Source: Capnocytophaga sp. ARDL2 (GTDB taxonomy: Bacteria; Bacteroidota; Bacteroidia; Flavobacteriales; Flavobacteriaceae). Taken from it: a stretch of 64,000 nucleotides of DNA. The DNA is taken from assembly GCF_041530365.1 (NCBI RefSeq), contig NZ_CP168034.1, positions 1,922,001 to 1,986,000 on the forward strand, in the 5' to 3' direction. The first letter of the stretch is position 1, and each line of letters opens with the position of its first letter. The position numbers and the translations under genes are program-made. Positions 37,088-45,749 of this stretch are shown here, piece by piece. Below the pieces are notes generated by a model that made no database searches, was not told the DNA's origin, and worked only from the letters and a program-made list of their open reading frames with translations.

Positions 37088-37414
37088 TATTATATAATTT
37101 TGTTTTTTTGATCTGTCATTCAGAACAAGTTCGTTTCGATAGCAATCGGAACAAACGAAGTGAAGCTCCGAGGGATTGTCCCGAACTGACGAAGCAATCT
37201 TTTATTGTTTGATGTTTTATAAGATTCCTCCTATCGTCGGTCACGAGAGCTTAGCTCGAACTGGCGAAGCAATGACAAGACTGAAAAGTCAAGTTTACTT
37301 CTATTCTACAAATATAATCAAGCCAAATTTAATCAGATTTGCATAATAATCAAATTTTTGACATAATATTTAGTAGTTATTGATTACTTTTGTTTTTTAA
37401 TTCTGTACAAAGTT
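37088..37414. repeat. 327-bp gene-free region with a dispersed repeat
   Basis: No gene is seen. Positions 37112-37280 hold an element bounded by CTGTCATT and AATGACAAG in inverse orientation. Inside are two CGAACTGRCGAAGCAAT units and AAGATTCCTCCTATCGTCGG. It resembles the GTCATTCNGA...GAAGCAATC elements scattered in many Bacteroidota genomes. Further right lies the pssA promoter region. Confidence 0.65.
37357..37392 (+). promoter_or_regulatory. Predicted promoter for pssA
   Basis: TTTG at 37357-37360, 24 bases (longer than the ideal 19), then TACTTTTG at 37385-37392 (a full TANNTTTG match), 22 bases before the ATG. Confidence 0.45.
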
Positions 37415-38155
37415 ATGATAAAAAAGCACATACCAAACGCTATTACCTTATTGAATTTATTTTCTGGATTAATTGCCTTGAAATTTGCCTTTGAAAATCA
37501 AGTAGAATGGGCATTTTTCTTTGTTTGTTTGGGAATTTTCTTCGACTTTTTTGACGGATTTTTTTCCCGTATGCTAAAAGTTTCCAGTCCGTTGGGATTA
37601 CAATTGGATTCTTTGGCAGATATGGTAACTTCGGGAGTTGTTCCGGCAGTGGTGATGTACAAACTCATCGAACAGCAATCGTTGATGTGCGGAGAAAATT
37701 GCACGATTTATAGCGGAACTTTCGGACAAATTGCCCCATATTTTGGGTTTATAATTGCAATTGGTGCTTGTTTACGATTGGCAAAATTCAATATTGACAC
37801 GCGTCAAACCGATAGTTTTATAGGATTACCAACACCTGCAAACGCTTTGTTTATCATAAGTTTACCTTTAGTTATTACCAATGGAGGCATCGATTGGTTG
37901 AGTAATTTTTTATCACAACCTAATATATTGATGGCGATTTCTTTTTTGAGTGCTTGGATTATGAATGAAGATTTACCTTTGTTTTCGCTTAAAATCAAAA
38001 AAAAATCGTTTAAAGGCAATCAACTAAAAATTCTCTTTTTATTGCTTTCGGTAGGTTTGCTATTGATATTCAAAATCATTGGCGTACCTATGATCATTTT
38101 GTTTTATATTTTATTGTCGTTTGTAAAAAATTTGAGGAAAACACCTACAGTGTAG
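37415..38155 (+). CDS. pssA: CDP-diacylglycerol-serine O-phosphatidyltransferase
   Basis: A 246-residue integral membrane enzyme that makes phosphatidylserine, precursor of phosphatidylethanolamine. The CDP-alcohol phosphotransferase motif is complete in spacing: Asp47-Gly48, Arg52, Gly61, Asp65, Asp69. The alanine before the arginine is replaced by serine (Ser51). About seven hydrophobic helices are visible. The last five codons (KTPTV) and the TAG are formed by an ACACCTACAGTGT repeat unit, so the C-terminus may have been reshaped by the repeat. Confidence 0.93.
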   Translation: MIKKHIPNAITLLNLFSGLIALKFAFENQVEWAFFFVCLGIFFDFFDGFFSRMLKVSSPLGLQLDSLADMVTSGVVPAVVMYKLIEQQSLMCGENCTIYSGTFGQIAPYFGFIIAIGACLRLAKFNIDTRQTDSFIGLPTPANALFIISLPLVITNGGIDWLSNFLSQPNILMAISFLSAWIMNEDLPLFSLKIKKKSFKGNQLKILFLLLSVGLLLIFKIIGVPMIILFYILLSFVKNLRKTPTV

Positions 38156-38252
38156 GAAGATTAGCACAATTTCTATTAAAAAAACACCTGTGGTGTTAGA
38201 GACAGCCACAAATTACACCGAAGGTGTAAAAGAAAAGTTATTCGTGGCTAAA
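38141..38252. repeat. Repeat family E: ACACC-NNN-GGTGT palindromes
   Basis: Three short imperfect palindromes at 38141-38153, 38184-38196 and 38215-38227, with AGCCACAAATTACAC (38204-38218) and, inverted, ATTCGTGGCTAAA (38240-38252). The same parts recur at 52703-52970. The first unit overlaps the pssA stop codon. Confidence 0.7.
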
Positions 38253-38263
38253 AAAGAAAAAAT

Positions 38264-38680
38264 ATGAAAAAAATAATCATTATCAACGGCCCTAATTTGA
38301 ATTTATTAGGCAAAAGAGAACAAACAATATACGGAAATCAAAGTTTTGAGGAATATTTTGAACAACTAAAAGAAAAATTCCCTCAATACGAATTACATTA
38401 TTTCCAAAGTAATCACGAAGGCGAAATCATCGATTGTTTACATACTCACGGATTTGATTCGCACAAAATTATTTTAAACGCAGGAGCCTACACCCATACT
38501 TCTATTGCGATTGCCGATGCTATTAGAAGTATAAAAACTCGTGTAATCGAAGTGCATATTTCCAATACATTTACCAGAGAATCGTTTAGGCACCATTCCT
38601 ATCTTTCGCCTGTTTGCGAAGGTATTATCATAGGTTTTGGATTGAAAAGCTATGAATTGGCATTAAAAAGTTTAGAGTAA
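38264..38680 (+). CDS. aroQ: 3-dehydroquinate dehydratase, type II
   Basis: A 138-residue enzyme of the shikimate pathway. The N-terminal GPNLNLLGKREQTIYG (9-24) carries the catalytic Arg18 and Tyr23. NAGAYTHTS (about 74-82) binds substrate, and EVHISNTFTRESFRHHS (about 99-115) holds the catalytic histidine. The length is slightly below the usual 145 or so but complete. It is monocistronic with a strong terminator; a repeat-filled gap separates it from pssA. Confidence 0.97.
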   Translation: MKKIIIINGPNLNLLGKREQTIYGNQSFEEYFEQLKEKFPQYELHYFQSNHEGEIIDCLHTHGFDSHKIILNAGAYTHTSIAIADAIRSIKTRVIEVHISNTFTRESFRHHSYLSPVCEGIIIGFGLKSYELALKSLE

Positions 38681-38686
38681 AAAAAT

Positions 38687-38720
38687 AACAGTAATATTCG
38701 TTTGAATATTGCTGTTTTAT
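38687..38720 (+). terminator. Bidirectional terminator, aroQ / small membrane gene
   Basis: A 13-bp stem AACAGTAATATTC / GAATATTGCTGTT (one mismatch) with a 4-base loop and T-rich flanks on both strands. Confidence 0.85.
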
Positions 38721-39023
38721 TTATTTCCAGATAAATCCTAATTTCATTCTGTGAAGCATTTTCTTTACAAAAGCTGAAAAAAACGCATATTGACCAAAAA
38801 TACTACCAATTAGTACCAATAAAACTTTATATACAGGTAAGATCAACAATAGTGATAAAAGGTAATAAAAAACCAAAGGCATGCTGTCTTTTGTTATTCC
38901 TAACCAACTCATAATCGGCTTGGTTATATACGCCGAAGTACTTCCTGTAATTGCAAAAACTATCAAAATTATAGCAAATTGAAAATTAGAAGTTACTCCC
39001 CATTTTTCTTTCAATCGTTTCAT
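38721..39023 (-). CDS. Small DUF6787-like membrane protein
   Basis: A 100-residue protein starting at the ATG at 39023 (MKRLKEKWGVTSN); the longer reading frame upstream has atypical composition and would cover the promoter box. Two hydrophobic helices (about 16-36 and 49-78) carry a TGS motif and are followed by a basic tail. It resembles the short DUF6787 proteins of Flavobacteriia, which are sometimes mislabelled as diacylglyceryl transferases. The function is unknown. Confidence 0.75.
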   Translation of the reverse strand: MKRLKEKWGVTSNFQFAIILIVFAITGSTSAYITKPIMSWLGITKDSMPLVFYYLLSLLLILPVYKVLLVLIGSIFGQYAFFSAFVKKMLHRMKLGFIWK

Positions 39024-39043
39024 ATGTTTGAATTTGTTCTCGG

Positions 39044-39051
39044 CAAATATA
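39044..39051 (-). promoter_or_regulatory. Predicted -7 box for the small membrane gene
   Basis: The minus strand reads TATATTTG (TANNTTTG), 20 bases before the ATG at 39023. The nearest TTTG upstream is 25 bases away. Confidence 0.5.
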
Positions 39052-39160
39052 CATTTTATTTCTAAATAAAAATTATCAAACTTTATATTCAAAAAAATAG
39101 GTTTCATCAATTAAGAAAAATTATTTTCGATAATTATTAAAAGAGATGATATTTTGTCTT

Positions 39161-39191
39161 TTTGTACTTAAAACATTATTCAGTATATTTG
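39161..39191 (+). promoter_or_regulatory. Promoter of folE-cysS, TTTG-N19-TATATTTG
   Basis: A complete Bacteroidota sigma-A-type promoter: TTTG at 39161-39164, exactly 19 bases, TATATTTG at 39184-39191. It lies 26 bases before the folE ATG. Confidence 0.8.
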
Positions 39192-39217
39192 CCGTTTAAA
39201 CAAAATAAACATAAAAA

Positions 39218-39889
39218 ATGTGTAAGTCAGACAATTTTCACGACGAAATAGGAAACAACCACATCGCTACTTGCGATCATACACCTTTAAGAGTCGACGC
39301 TTTTGACATGAGCGACGAAGACAAAATAGAATCGATTAAAGGAGATGTAGAAAAAATATTGACCACTTTGGGTATGGACTTGACAGACGATAGTTTGAAA
39401 GGTACGCCCAATCGTGTAGCAAAAATGTTTGTAAAAGAGATTTTTGGCGGATTGAACCCTGCTAAAAAACCTTCTTCCTCAACATTTGAAAACAAATACA
39501 AATACGGCGAAATGTTGGTAGAAAAAAACATTGTGGTTTATTCTACTTGTGAACACCACTTGTTGCCTATCGTAGGTAGAGCTCATGTGGCGTATATTTC
39601 TTCAGGTAAAGTAGTCGGTTTGTCAAAAATGAACCGCATTGTGGATTATTATGCAAAACGACCACAGGTACAAGAGCGTTTGACGATTCAGATTGTTGAA
39701 GAATTAAAACGCGTATTGAATACAGAAGATGTAGCTTGTGTAATCGATGCCAAACACTTATGTGTAAATTCTCGTGGAATTAGAGATATTGAAAGCAGTA
39801 CAGTTACAGCTGAATTTGGAGGTGCTTTCAAAAATTTGGAAACTCGTAGAGAGTTTTTGGATTACATCAAATTGGAGACGAAATTTTAA
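39218..39889 (+). CDS. folE: GTP cyclohydrolase I
   Basis: A 223-residue enzyme that opens GTP to dihydroneopterin triphosphate for folate synthesis. The zinc and active-site residues are in CEHHLLP (near 109-115) and in the later DAKHLCVNSRG (near 186-196). The core is full length, with an N-terminal extension of about 30 residues (MCKSDNFHDEIGNNHIATCDH) rich in Cys and His. It lies 13 bases before cysS, in one operon with a strong promoter and terminator. Confidence 0.97.
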   Translation: MCKSDNFHDEIGNNHIATCDHTPLRVDAFDMSDEDKIESIKGDVEKILTTLGMDLTDDSLKGTPNRVAKMFVKEIFGGLNPAKKPSSSTFENKYKYGEMLVEKNIVVYSTCEHHLLPIVGRAHVAYISSGKVVGLSKMNRIVDYYAKRPQVQERLTIQIVEELKRVLNTEDVACVIDAKHLCVNSRGIRDIESSTVTAEFGGAFKNLETRREFLDYIKLETKF

Positions 39890-39902
39890 TTTTTAGTAAA
39901 TT

Positions 39903-41369
39903 ATGCAACTAAAAATATACAATTCGCTTTCAGGCGAAAAAGAATTGTTTCAACCGATAAAAGAAGGTTATGTCGGAATGTATGTATGTGGGCCTACAGT
40001 GTATAGCAATGTACACTTGGGGAATGTGCGTACTTTTATGTCGTTTGACTTTATTTTCCGTACCCTTCAATATTTGGGTTACAAAGTGCGTTATGTTCGT
40101 AATATCACCGATGCTGGACACCTTACCGACGACGGCGATGTAAACAACGACCGCTTTGTGAAACAATCGCGTTTGGAAAAACTCGAACCTATGGAAATCG
40201 TACAGAAATATACCGTTGATTTTCATAAAGTGTTGGAACTTTTCAACCTGCAACCTCCTACAATCGAGCCAACGGCTACGGGACATATCTTGGAGCAAAT
40301 CCAACTGACAGAAAAACTCATCAAAGATGGTTTTGCTTACGAAAGCAATGGTTCGGTCTATTTTGATGTGTTGGAATACAACCGTCGTGGATTGAACTAT
40401 GGTGAACTTTCTCGAAGAAACATCGAAGAACTTTTTGCTAATACCCGCGATTTGGACGGACAAGGCGAAAAACGCAATCCGCAAGATTTTGCCTTGTGGA
40501 AAAAGGCTTCACCAGCTCACATTATGCGTTGGGCATCGCCTTGGGGAGACGGTTTTCCAGGGTGGCACTTAGAATGTACCGTAATGAGTACCAAATATTT
40601 AGGAGAAGAGTTTGATATTCACGGTGGAGGAATGGATTTGAAATTTCCACACCACGAATGTGAAATCGCACAAGGAAAAGCTGGACACGGACATTCGCCT
40701 GTACGCTATTGGATGCACGCCAATATGCTCACGATGAACGGTGCTAGAATGAGTAAATCTACTGGAAATTATATTTTGCCAATGCAATTGATTTTTGGGG
40801 ATAACAATTTCTTTGAAAAAGCCTTTTCGCCAAGTGTGGTTCGTTTTTGTTTTATGCAGGCACATTACCGCTCGGTGTTGGACATCTCAAACGATGCGAT
40901 GCTCGCAGCCGAAAAAGGTTTTTTAAGATTGATGGACGCCGTGAAAATTTTACCGACATTGGCAACTTCTGAAAAATCTTCATTCGATTTACAAGCGTGG
41001 AAAAATGCATGTATCGAAGCTTTGACAGACGATTTCAATTCGCCAATTTTAATTGCACAATTATTTGAAATTGTAAAATTTATCAATTTGGTAAAAGACG
41101 AAAAAGCAACGATTTCAACAACTGACAAAGAAAAATTAATAGCTGCCTTAAACGCTTTTGTTTTTGATGTGTTAGGATTGGAAGTCAATCAACAAAACGC
41201 TCAAAACAACGATAAATTGGACGGTGTATTACAAATGCTAATCAATATACGATTGGAGGCCAGAGCCAACAAAGATTGGACGTTGTCAGACAAAATCCGT
41301 GATGAATTGAAAGTCTTAGGTATCCAACTAAAAGACGGTAAAGACGGAACATCATATAGTTTGGAATAA
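39903..41369 (+). CDS. cysS: Cysteinyl-tRNA synthetase
   Basis: A 488-residue class I synthetase. The zinc cysteine is in MYVCGPTVY, the HIGH-like motif is VHLGNVRTF (about 37-45), further zinc ligands are in HLECTVMS and HHECEIA, and the KMSKS-type motif is [10 protein letters not shown] (near 280). The length is normal. It follows folE by 13 bases, and its own terminator follows. Confidence 0.97.
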   Translation: MQLKIYNSLSGEKELFQPIKEGYVGMYVCGPTVYSNVHLGNVRTFMSFDFIFRTLQYLGYKVRYVRNITDAGHLTDDGDVNNDRFVKQSRLEKLEPMEIVQKYTVDFHKVLELFNLQPPTIEPTATGHILEQIQLTEKLIKDGFAYESNGSVYFDVLEYNRRGLNYGELSRRNIEELFANTRDLDGQGEKRNPQDFALWKKASPAHIMRWASPWGDGFPGWHLECTVMSTKYLGEEFDIHGGGMDLKFPHHECEIAQGKAGHGHSPVRYWMHANMLTMNGARMSKSTGNYILPMQLIFGDNNFFEKAFSPSVVRFCFMQAHYRSVLDISNDAMLAAEKGFLRLMDAVKILPTLATSEKSSFDLQAWKNACIEALTDDFNSPILIAQLFEIVKFINLVKDEKATISTTDKEKLIAALNAFVFDVLGLEVNQQNAQNNDKLDGVLQMLINIRLEARANKDWTLSDKIRDELKVLGIQLKDGKDGTSYSLE

Positions 41370-41382
41370 TTTTTATATCTTC

Positions 41383-41412
41383 ATAGCTGCCTTTTGGGGC
41401 AGTTATTTTTTT
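41383..41412 (+). terminator. Terminator of folE-cysS
   Basis: Stem ATAGCTGCC / GGCAGTTAT with a 6-base loop and a T-run. Confidence 0.85.
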
Positions 41413-41517
41413 ATCTGTAATGTTTCTTATTTGTGGATTGATTTATGGATATGTCAAACACAATTTCATCAAGAAAATAAAATTGACAAACAATAAAATA
41501 TTTTAAAGTTTATATCA

Positions 41518-41525
41518 TATTTTTG
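41518..41525 (+). promoter_or_regulatory. Predicted -7 box for murI (near-leaderless)
   Basis: TATTTTTG (TANNTTTG) ends only 4 bases before the murI ATG at 41530. Transcription would start at or very near the start codon. Confidence 0.5.
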
Positions 41526-41529
41526 TACT

Positions 41530-42312
41530 ATGCAAAAAAACGATGTAATCATAGGATTGTTTGACTCTGGTTTGGGAGGAATTACTGTATGGAAGGAAAT
41601 AAATAACAAACTTCCACAGCTCTCTACTATCTATCTTGCTGATAGTAAAAATGCTCCTTATGGACCAAAAAGTAAAGACGAAATCATTACTCTTTGCAAA
41701 AAAAACATCGACTTTTTACTCACCAAAAATGTTTCGTCAATTGTAGTTGCTTGTAACACAGCTACCACTAACGCTATCAACGAATTAAGAACTGAATACA
41801 ACCTACCTATTATCGGTGTAGAACCTGCTATAAAACCCGCAGTTTTAGCTTCCAAAAGTAAAAAAATTGGCGTTTTGGCTACTTTGGCTACTTTGCAAAG
41901 TGAAAAATATATCGAAGCAAAAAAATCTTTTCCAAAAGTCGAATTTGTTGAACAAGCAGGGCATCATTTAGTACAACTTATCGAAAGTGGAAAATTATAT
42001 TCAGAAGAATTAAAAAAACTTCTGATTCAATATGTTACACCTATGAGAGATGCTCAAGTTGACCATATTGTTTTAGGGTGTACACACTATCCCTTTTTCA
42101 AATCTATTTTGAAAGAAATCACTGATTCATCCATCCAAATCATCGACTCTGGAGCTGCAATAGCCAATAGAGTACATCAAATTTTGGAAAGTAATGATTT
42201 ACCAACCGATTCTTCTACTCTTTTTCATAAATTTTATATCAACAAATCATCGGATGTAATGAAATCTTTGCTAAAAAACGATAAAGTTTCTATAATAGAA
42301 TTTGATTTTTAG
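41530..42312 (+). CDS. murI: Glutamate racemase
   Basis: A 260-residue cofactor-free racemase that supplies D-glutamate for peptidoglycan. The two catalytic cysteines are Cys75 in VACNTATT and the one in LGCTHYPFF (about residue 184). The N-terminal substrate motif IGLFDSGLGG starts at residue 8. The length is normal. The N-terminus fits the family exactly, so the start is secure even though the promoter box almost touches it. Confidence 0.97.
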   Translation: MQKNDVIIGLFDSGLGGITVWKEINNKLPQLSTIYLADSKNAPYGPKSKDEIITLCKKNIDFLLTKNVSSIVVACNTATTNAINELRTEYNLPIIGVEPAIKPAVLASKSKKIGVLATLATLQSEKYIEAKKSFPKVEFVEQAGHHLVQLIESGKLYSEELKKLLIQYVTPMRDAQVDHIVLGCTHYPFFKSILKEITDSSIQIIDSGAAIANRVHQILESNDLPTDSSTLFHKFYINKSSDVMKSLLKNDKVSIIEFDF

Positions 42313-42341
42313 ACATAGAAACACTTTAATAGATAATTTGT

Positions 42342-42372
42342 TTTGAAATTTTTCGTATTTTATTTATTTTTG
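42342..42372 (+). promoter_or_regulatory. Promoter of rpoN, TTTG-N19-TATTTTTG
   Basis: TTTG at 42342-42345, exactly 19 bases, TATTTTTG at 42365-42372, and 26 bases to the ATG. It is the second perfect match in the window with ideal spacing. Confidence 0.8.
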
Positions 42373-42398
42373 ACAGAATTTATAACATAATAAATACA

Positions 42399-43865
42399 AT
42401 GCTAAAGCAAAATTTACAATTAAAATTATCTCAAAAACTTTCTCCTCAACAAATTCAATTGATGAAATTGATTCAATTGCCAACGCTCGCATTTGAACAA
42501 AGATTGAAAGAAGAAATGGAGGAAAATCCGGCTTTAGAATCAGGTAAGGAAGACAACGCAGAATTAGATAATTTTGAAAACAATCAAGAAGATTACGACA
42601 ATTTTGAAGAAAATCGCATCGATGCAGATGATATCAATATTGACGAATACTTGAGTGATGACGAAATCCCTTCATACAAACTCAATGCAAACAATTACAG
42701 CGATGACGACGAAAAACATTCTACGCCAATCATCGCTCAAGAAGGTTTCCATCAAAGTCTATTGTCACAATTAGACACTTTTATACTTAGCGAAGAAGAA
42801 CGTATCATAGCCGAATTTATCATTGGAAGTATAGATGATACAGGGTATTTGAGAAGAGAAAATCAAGATTTGGTAGATGATATGGCATTTACGCAAGGTA
42901 TTTATACCACTGAAGAAAAAGTAGAAAAAATCATCGCAACTGTAATCCATTTATTAGATCCGATTGGCGTTGGTGCTCGTAGTCTTCAAGAATGTTTGTT
43001 GCTACAATTAAAAAACAAAATCCCTACAGAAACAGTAGATTTGGCTAAAGACATTATTGAAAATCAATTTGATGCTTTTACTAAAAAACATTACGACAAA
43101 TTGTTGCAAAAATACAATTTGAAGCAATCCGAATTGAGAAATGTAATCGATGTAATTGAAAAATTAAATCCTAAACCTGGAAGTAGTTTTTCTTCAAATT
43201 CGTTTAAAATCATCGAACATATCATACCTGATTTTATTGTAAACGTTGAAGATGGAGAAATAGAATTGCAACTCAATTCGAGAAACGCACCAGAATTGCA
43301 TATATCAAACGATTATAGAGAAATGCTACAAACCTACAAGGAGAGTACGCAAAAAAGCAATGCTCAAAAAGAAGCCGTGCAGTTCATCAAACAAAAATTA
43401 GATGGTGCTAAATGGTTTATAGATGCCATCAAACAAAGACAAGAAACTTTATTTGTGACTATGAGTGCCATCATCGATTATCAAAAAGATTATTTTTTGG
43501 AAGGTGATGAAAAATTGCTCAAGCCTATGATTTTGAAAGATATTGCAGACAAAATAGGTTTAGATATTTCTACAGTTTCGCGTGTAGCAAATAATAAATA
43601 CATTGACACTCCTTATGGTACAAAATTGATTAAAGAATTTTTCTCAGAAGCAATAGTAAACGAAGAAGGAGAAGAAATTTCTACCATTGAAATTAAGAAA
43701 ACACTACAACAAGTCATCGAAGAGGAAAATAAATCAAAGCCATATCCAGATGATAAATTAGCTGAAATTTTAAAATCAAAAGGATATCCTATCGCACGTA
43801 GAACCATTGCAAAATACAGAGAACAATTGGACATCCCTGTAGCAAGAATGCGTAAGAAAATCTAA
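42399..43865 (+). CDS. rpoN: RNA polymerase sigma-54 factor
   Basis: A 488-residue sigma-54. The glutamine/leucine-rich region I that contacts activators is at 1-40 (LSPQQIQLMKLIQLPTLAFEQRL), an acidic linker at about 50-100, the core-binding region follows, and the helix-turn-helix lies near 380-400 (DIGLDISTVSRVANNK type). The diagnostic RpoN box ARRTIAKYRE is at 466-475. It reads -24/-12 promoters with enhancer-binding activators; none is encoded in the window. Confidence 0.97.
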   Translation: MLKQNLQLKLSQKLSPQQIQLMKLIQLPTLAFEQRLKEEMEENPALESGKEDNAELDNFENNQEDYDNFEENRIDADDINIDEYLSDDEIPSYKLNANNYSDDDEKHSTPIIAQEGFHQSLLSQLDTFILSEEERIIAEFIIGSIDDTGYLRRENQDLVDDMAFTQGIYTTEEKVEKIIATVIHLLDPIGVGARSLQECLLLQLKNKIPTETVDLAKDIIENQFDAFTKKHYDKLLQKYNLKQSELRNVIDVIEKLNPKPGSSFSSNSFKIIEHIIPDFIVNVEDGEIELQLNSRNAPELHISNDYREMLQTYKESTQKSNAQKEAVQFIKQKLDGAKWFIDAIKQRQETLFVTMSAIIDYQKDYFLEGDEKLLKPMILKDIADKIGLDISTVSRVANNKYIDTPYGTKLIKEFFSEAIVNEEGEEISTIEIKKTLQQVIEEENKSKPYPDDKLAEILKSKGYPIARRTIAKYREQLDIPVARMRKKI

Positions 43866-43886
43866 TCGAAACCAAAATCATTTAAT

Positions 43887-43918
43887 AAAAAAGGTTGCTC
43901 AATTGAGCAACCTTTTTC
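43887..43918 (+). terminator. Bidirectional terminator, rpoN / outer-membrane gene
   Basis: A perfect palindrome AAAAAGGTTGCTCAA / TTGAGCAACCTTTTT with T-runs on both strands. Confidence 0.92.
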
Positions 43919-43933
43919 TTACTTTATGTTTGA

Positions 43934-44530
43934 TTAGAATTTAAATCCTACTCCAGCTTGAATCACTGATGATTTTACTGCATCACCTGTTGTATCAGAC
44001 TCACGCAAGTCGTTCAATCCGATCATGTAACGAGCATTGAAAAACAATCCGCTTGGTGTGTCGTAAGCCAAACCTGCAGACACTCCGTAGTCTAATTTCT
44101 TAGCCTCGAATGGTTTTTGATTTGAACCTCCAACACCTAAATTACCAGCTTTCACCTCATAGCTTTCTTTAGCCAAGAATGATACATGAGGACCTGCCTC
44201 GATTGATAAACCATCAACTACATAAAATTTAGCAACTACTGGCACATTTACATAATCCAATTGATGTTTAGCAGAGAATTTTGTTCCCAAAATTTCACGT
44301 TCAACTTTAGAACCTTGTGTAGAGTATTGAACCTCAGGTTGGATTGAGAATTTTTCACCCAATTTGATTTCAGCTACAGCTCCTACATGGAATCCTGTAT
44401 GAGCTTTTGCATCATTGTGATTTTGTTTTGAAAAATTCACACCCGCTTTCGGTCCAAATTTAACTTCCTGTGCTACTGCTGTACCTCCTAAGGCAAACAT
44501 AGCAGCTAATGCAAAAATTGTCTGTTTCAT
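43934..44530 (-). CDS. Porin-like outer-membrane beta-barrel protein
   Basis: A 198-residue protein with a signal peptide (1-20, ending AVAQ). The mature part begins EVKFGPKAGVNFS and shows the alternating pattern of an eight-stranded OmpA/OmpX-like barrel. It ends ...VIQAGVGFKF with a terminal phenylalanine. Proteins of this type are abundant in Flavobacteriia. It is single, with a terminator on each side. Confidence 0.82.
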   Translation of the reverse strand: MKQTIFALAAMFALGGTAVAQEVKFGPKAGVNFSKQNHNDAKAHTGFHVGAVAEIKLGEKFSIQPEVQYSTQGSKVEREILGTKFSAKHQLDYVNVPVVAKFYVVDGLSIEAGPHVSFLAKESYEVKAGNLGVGGSNQKPFEAKKLDYGVSAGLAYDTPSGLFFNARYMIGLNDLRESDTTGDAVKSSVIQAGVGFKF

Positions 44531-44626
44531 ATTTTAAAAAGTTTAATTATTCGGTTAAAATATTTCAAAGACCGTACCAAACTAATTTACAAATTACATT
44601 TAATTTATTTTTTTTACATTTTTCAA

Positions 44627-44664
44627 TAAAAAAATTCCCAAAACTGCAATTTGTTTTGGGAATT
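44627..44664 (-). terminator. Terminator of the DUF2911 gene
   Basis: A 12-bp stem AATTCCCAAAAC / GTTTTGGGAATT with an 8-base loop. On the minus strand it is followed by a run of seven T. Confidence 0.85.
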
Positions 44665-44719
44665 AATCAATAAAATAAAATTTAACCAATGTATATATGA
44701 AAAAATGAATTTATATCCA

Positions 44720-45565
44720 TTATGACTTCATCCATTCCAACAAAGAATCTCTGTTCATTTTGATATAATCTAAATTATTTGCTTGTTCAGCTTTTTCTAA
44801 AGACAATTTAGCAGTTTCTATTGCTCCTTGCTTGTCGCCCAAACGATGCTGAATCAACGATTTTGTACGCAACATATAAAAAGGTGCATCGTTTTGCATC
44901 TCTATAGATTTGTTTACATACTCCAATGCTTTTTCATTTTCTTGGTTGATGCTGTACAAATATTGTCCTGCGGCATAAAAATCAGAGGCTTTAGACTCTT
45001 CGTTCAACAAAGCAATACTTTCCATAGTCTTTTTATGAGTTGGTACTTCAAACGGAATTCTTACTCTTGTTTTTTCCCAAGACATCACCAAATCTCCTTT
45101 ATCAGTAGTAATTGGTGTAACTTCGATTGTAAAAAATTCTTCGTTGGTATCCAACATTTCTGAATTTGCCACTGTAGTCAATGCGATTTTTTCTTCGCTG
45201 TATTCTTTTGGCAATCCCCAATTGTTGAAATCTTTGTAGAACACCACTTCCCAACGGGTTGGCGAAGGCACTGTGTAAATGGCATATTTCCCTTTTTCCA
45301 ATACCTTTCCATCGATTTGTACATCATCTGTAAATTCAACAACCGTGTTTTCATTGGCTCCCGTACGCCACAATCTTCCATATGGTACCAAATCTCCAAA
45401 TACCGAACGACCTTTGGTTGCTGGTCTTGAATAGTTTACTTCTACTTTTGTCAAGCCCACCACTTGCTCTACTTCAGCACTCGGACTTGCTTTTGGTGTT
45501 ACTACTTGTGCATTGGCAAATGTTGTCACCACTAATGCACATATCGTTATAGCTATTTTTTTCAT
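44720..45565 (-). CDS. DUF2911 secreted protein with C-terminal TPR-like helices
   Basis: A 281-residue protein with a signal peptide (1-19, ending ANAQ). A DUF2911 domain occupies about 22-170, with segments VEVNYSRPATKGRSVFG, PYGRLWRTGANE and GKYAIYTVPSPTRWEVVFYKD. The C-terminal 90 residues form TPR-like helices (AAGQYLYSINQENEKALEYVN). It is probably periplasmic or surface exposed. The function of DUF2911 is unknown. Confidence 0.82.
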   Translation of the reverse strand: MKKIAITICALVVTTFANAQVVTPKASPSAEVEQVVGLTKVEVNYSRPATKGRSVFGDLVPYGRLWRTGANENTVVEFTDDVQIDGKVLEKGKYAIYTVPSPTRWEVVFYKDFNNWGLPKEYSEEKIALTTVANSEMLDTNEEFFTIEVTPITTDKGDLVMSWEKTRVRIPFEVPTHKKTMESIALLNEESKASDFYAAGQYLYSINQENEKALEYVNKSIEMQNDAPFYMLRTKSLIQHRLGDKQGAIETAKLSLEKAEQANNLDYIKMNRDSLLEWMKS

Positions 45566-45633
45566 ATTCTTTTTTTTATTCTCTCGCTGATTTCACAGAT
45601 AAACACTTTTTGTGCTTCTAATAAAATATTTAT

Positions 45634-45741
45634 TTCCACATAGACACATAGTTTATTTTTACCACTGAGAAACAAAGACGCTTCGCTTTAAGAGAACGCA
45701 TAGACTTTTGCGAATCTATGTGTTCTATTTTATCTATGTGT
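45634..45741. repeat. Dispersed repeat family A, copy 2 (most complete)
   Basis: It starts CCACATAGACACATAG and continues through ACCACTGAGAAACAAAGACG and CTTCGCTTTAAGAGAA. It ends with CTATGTGTTCTATTTTATCT ATGTG, which is roughly the inverse of the start. Terminal inverse symmetry plus dispersion suggests a small non-autonomous element. It lies between dsbD and the DUF2911 gene. Confidence 0.75.
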
Positions 45742-45749
45742 TTAAAATA

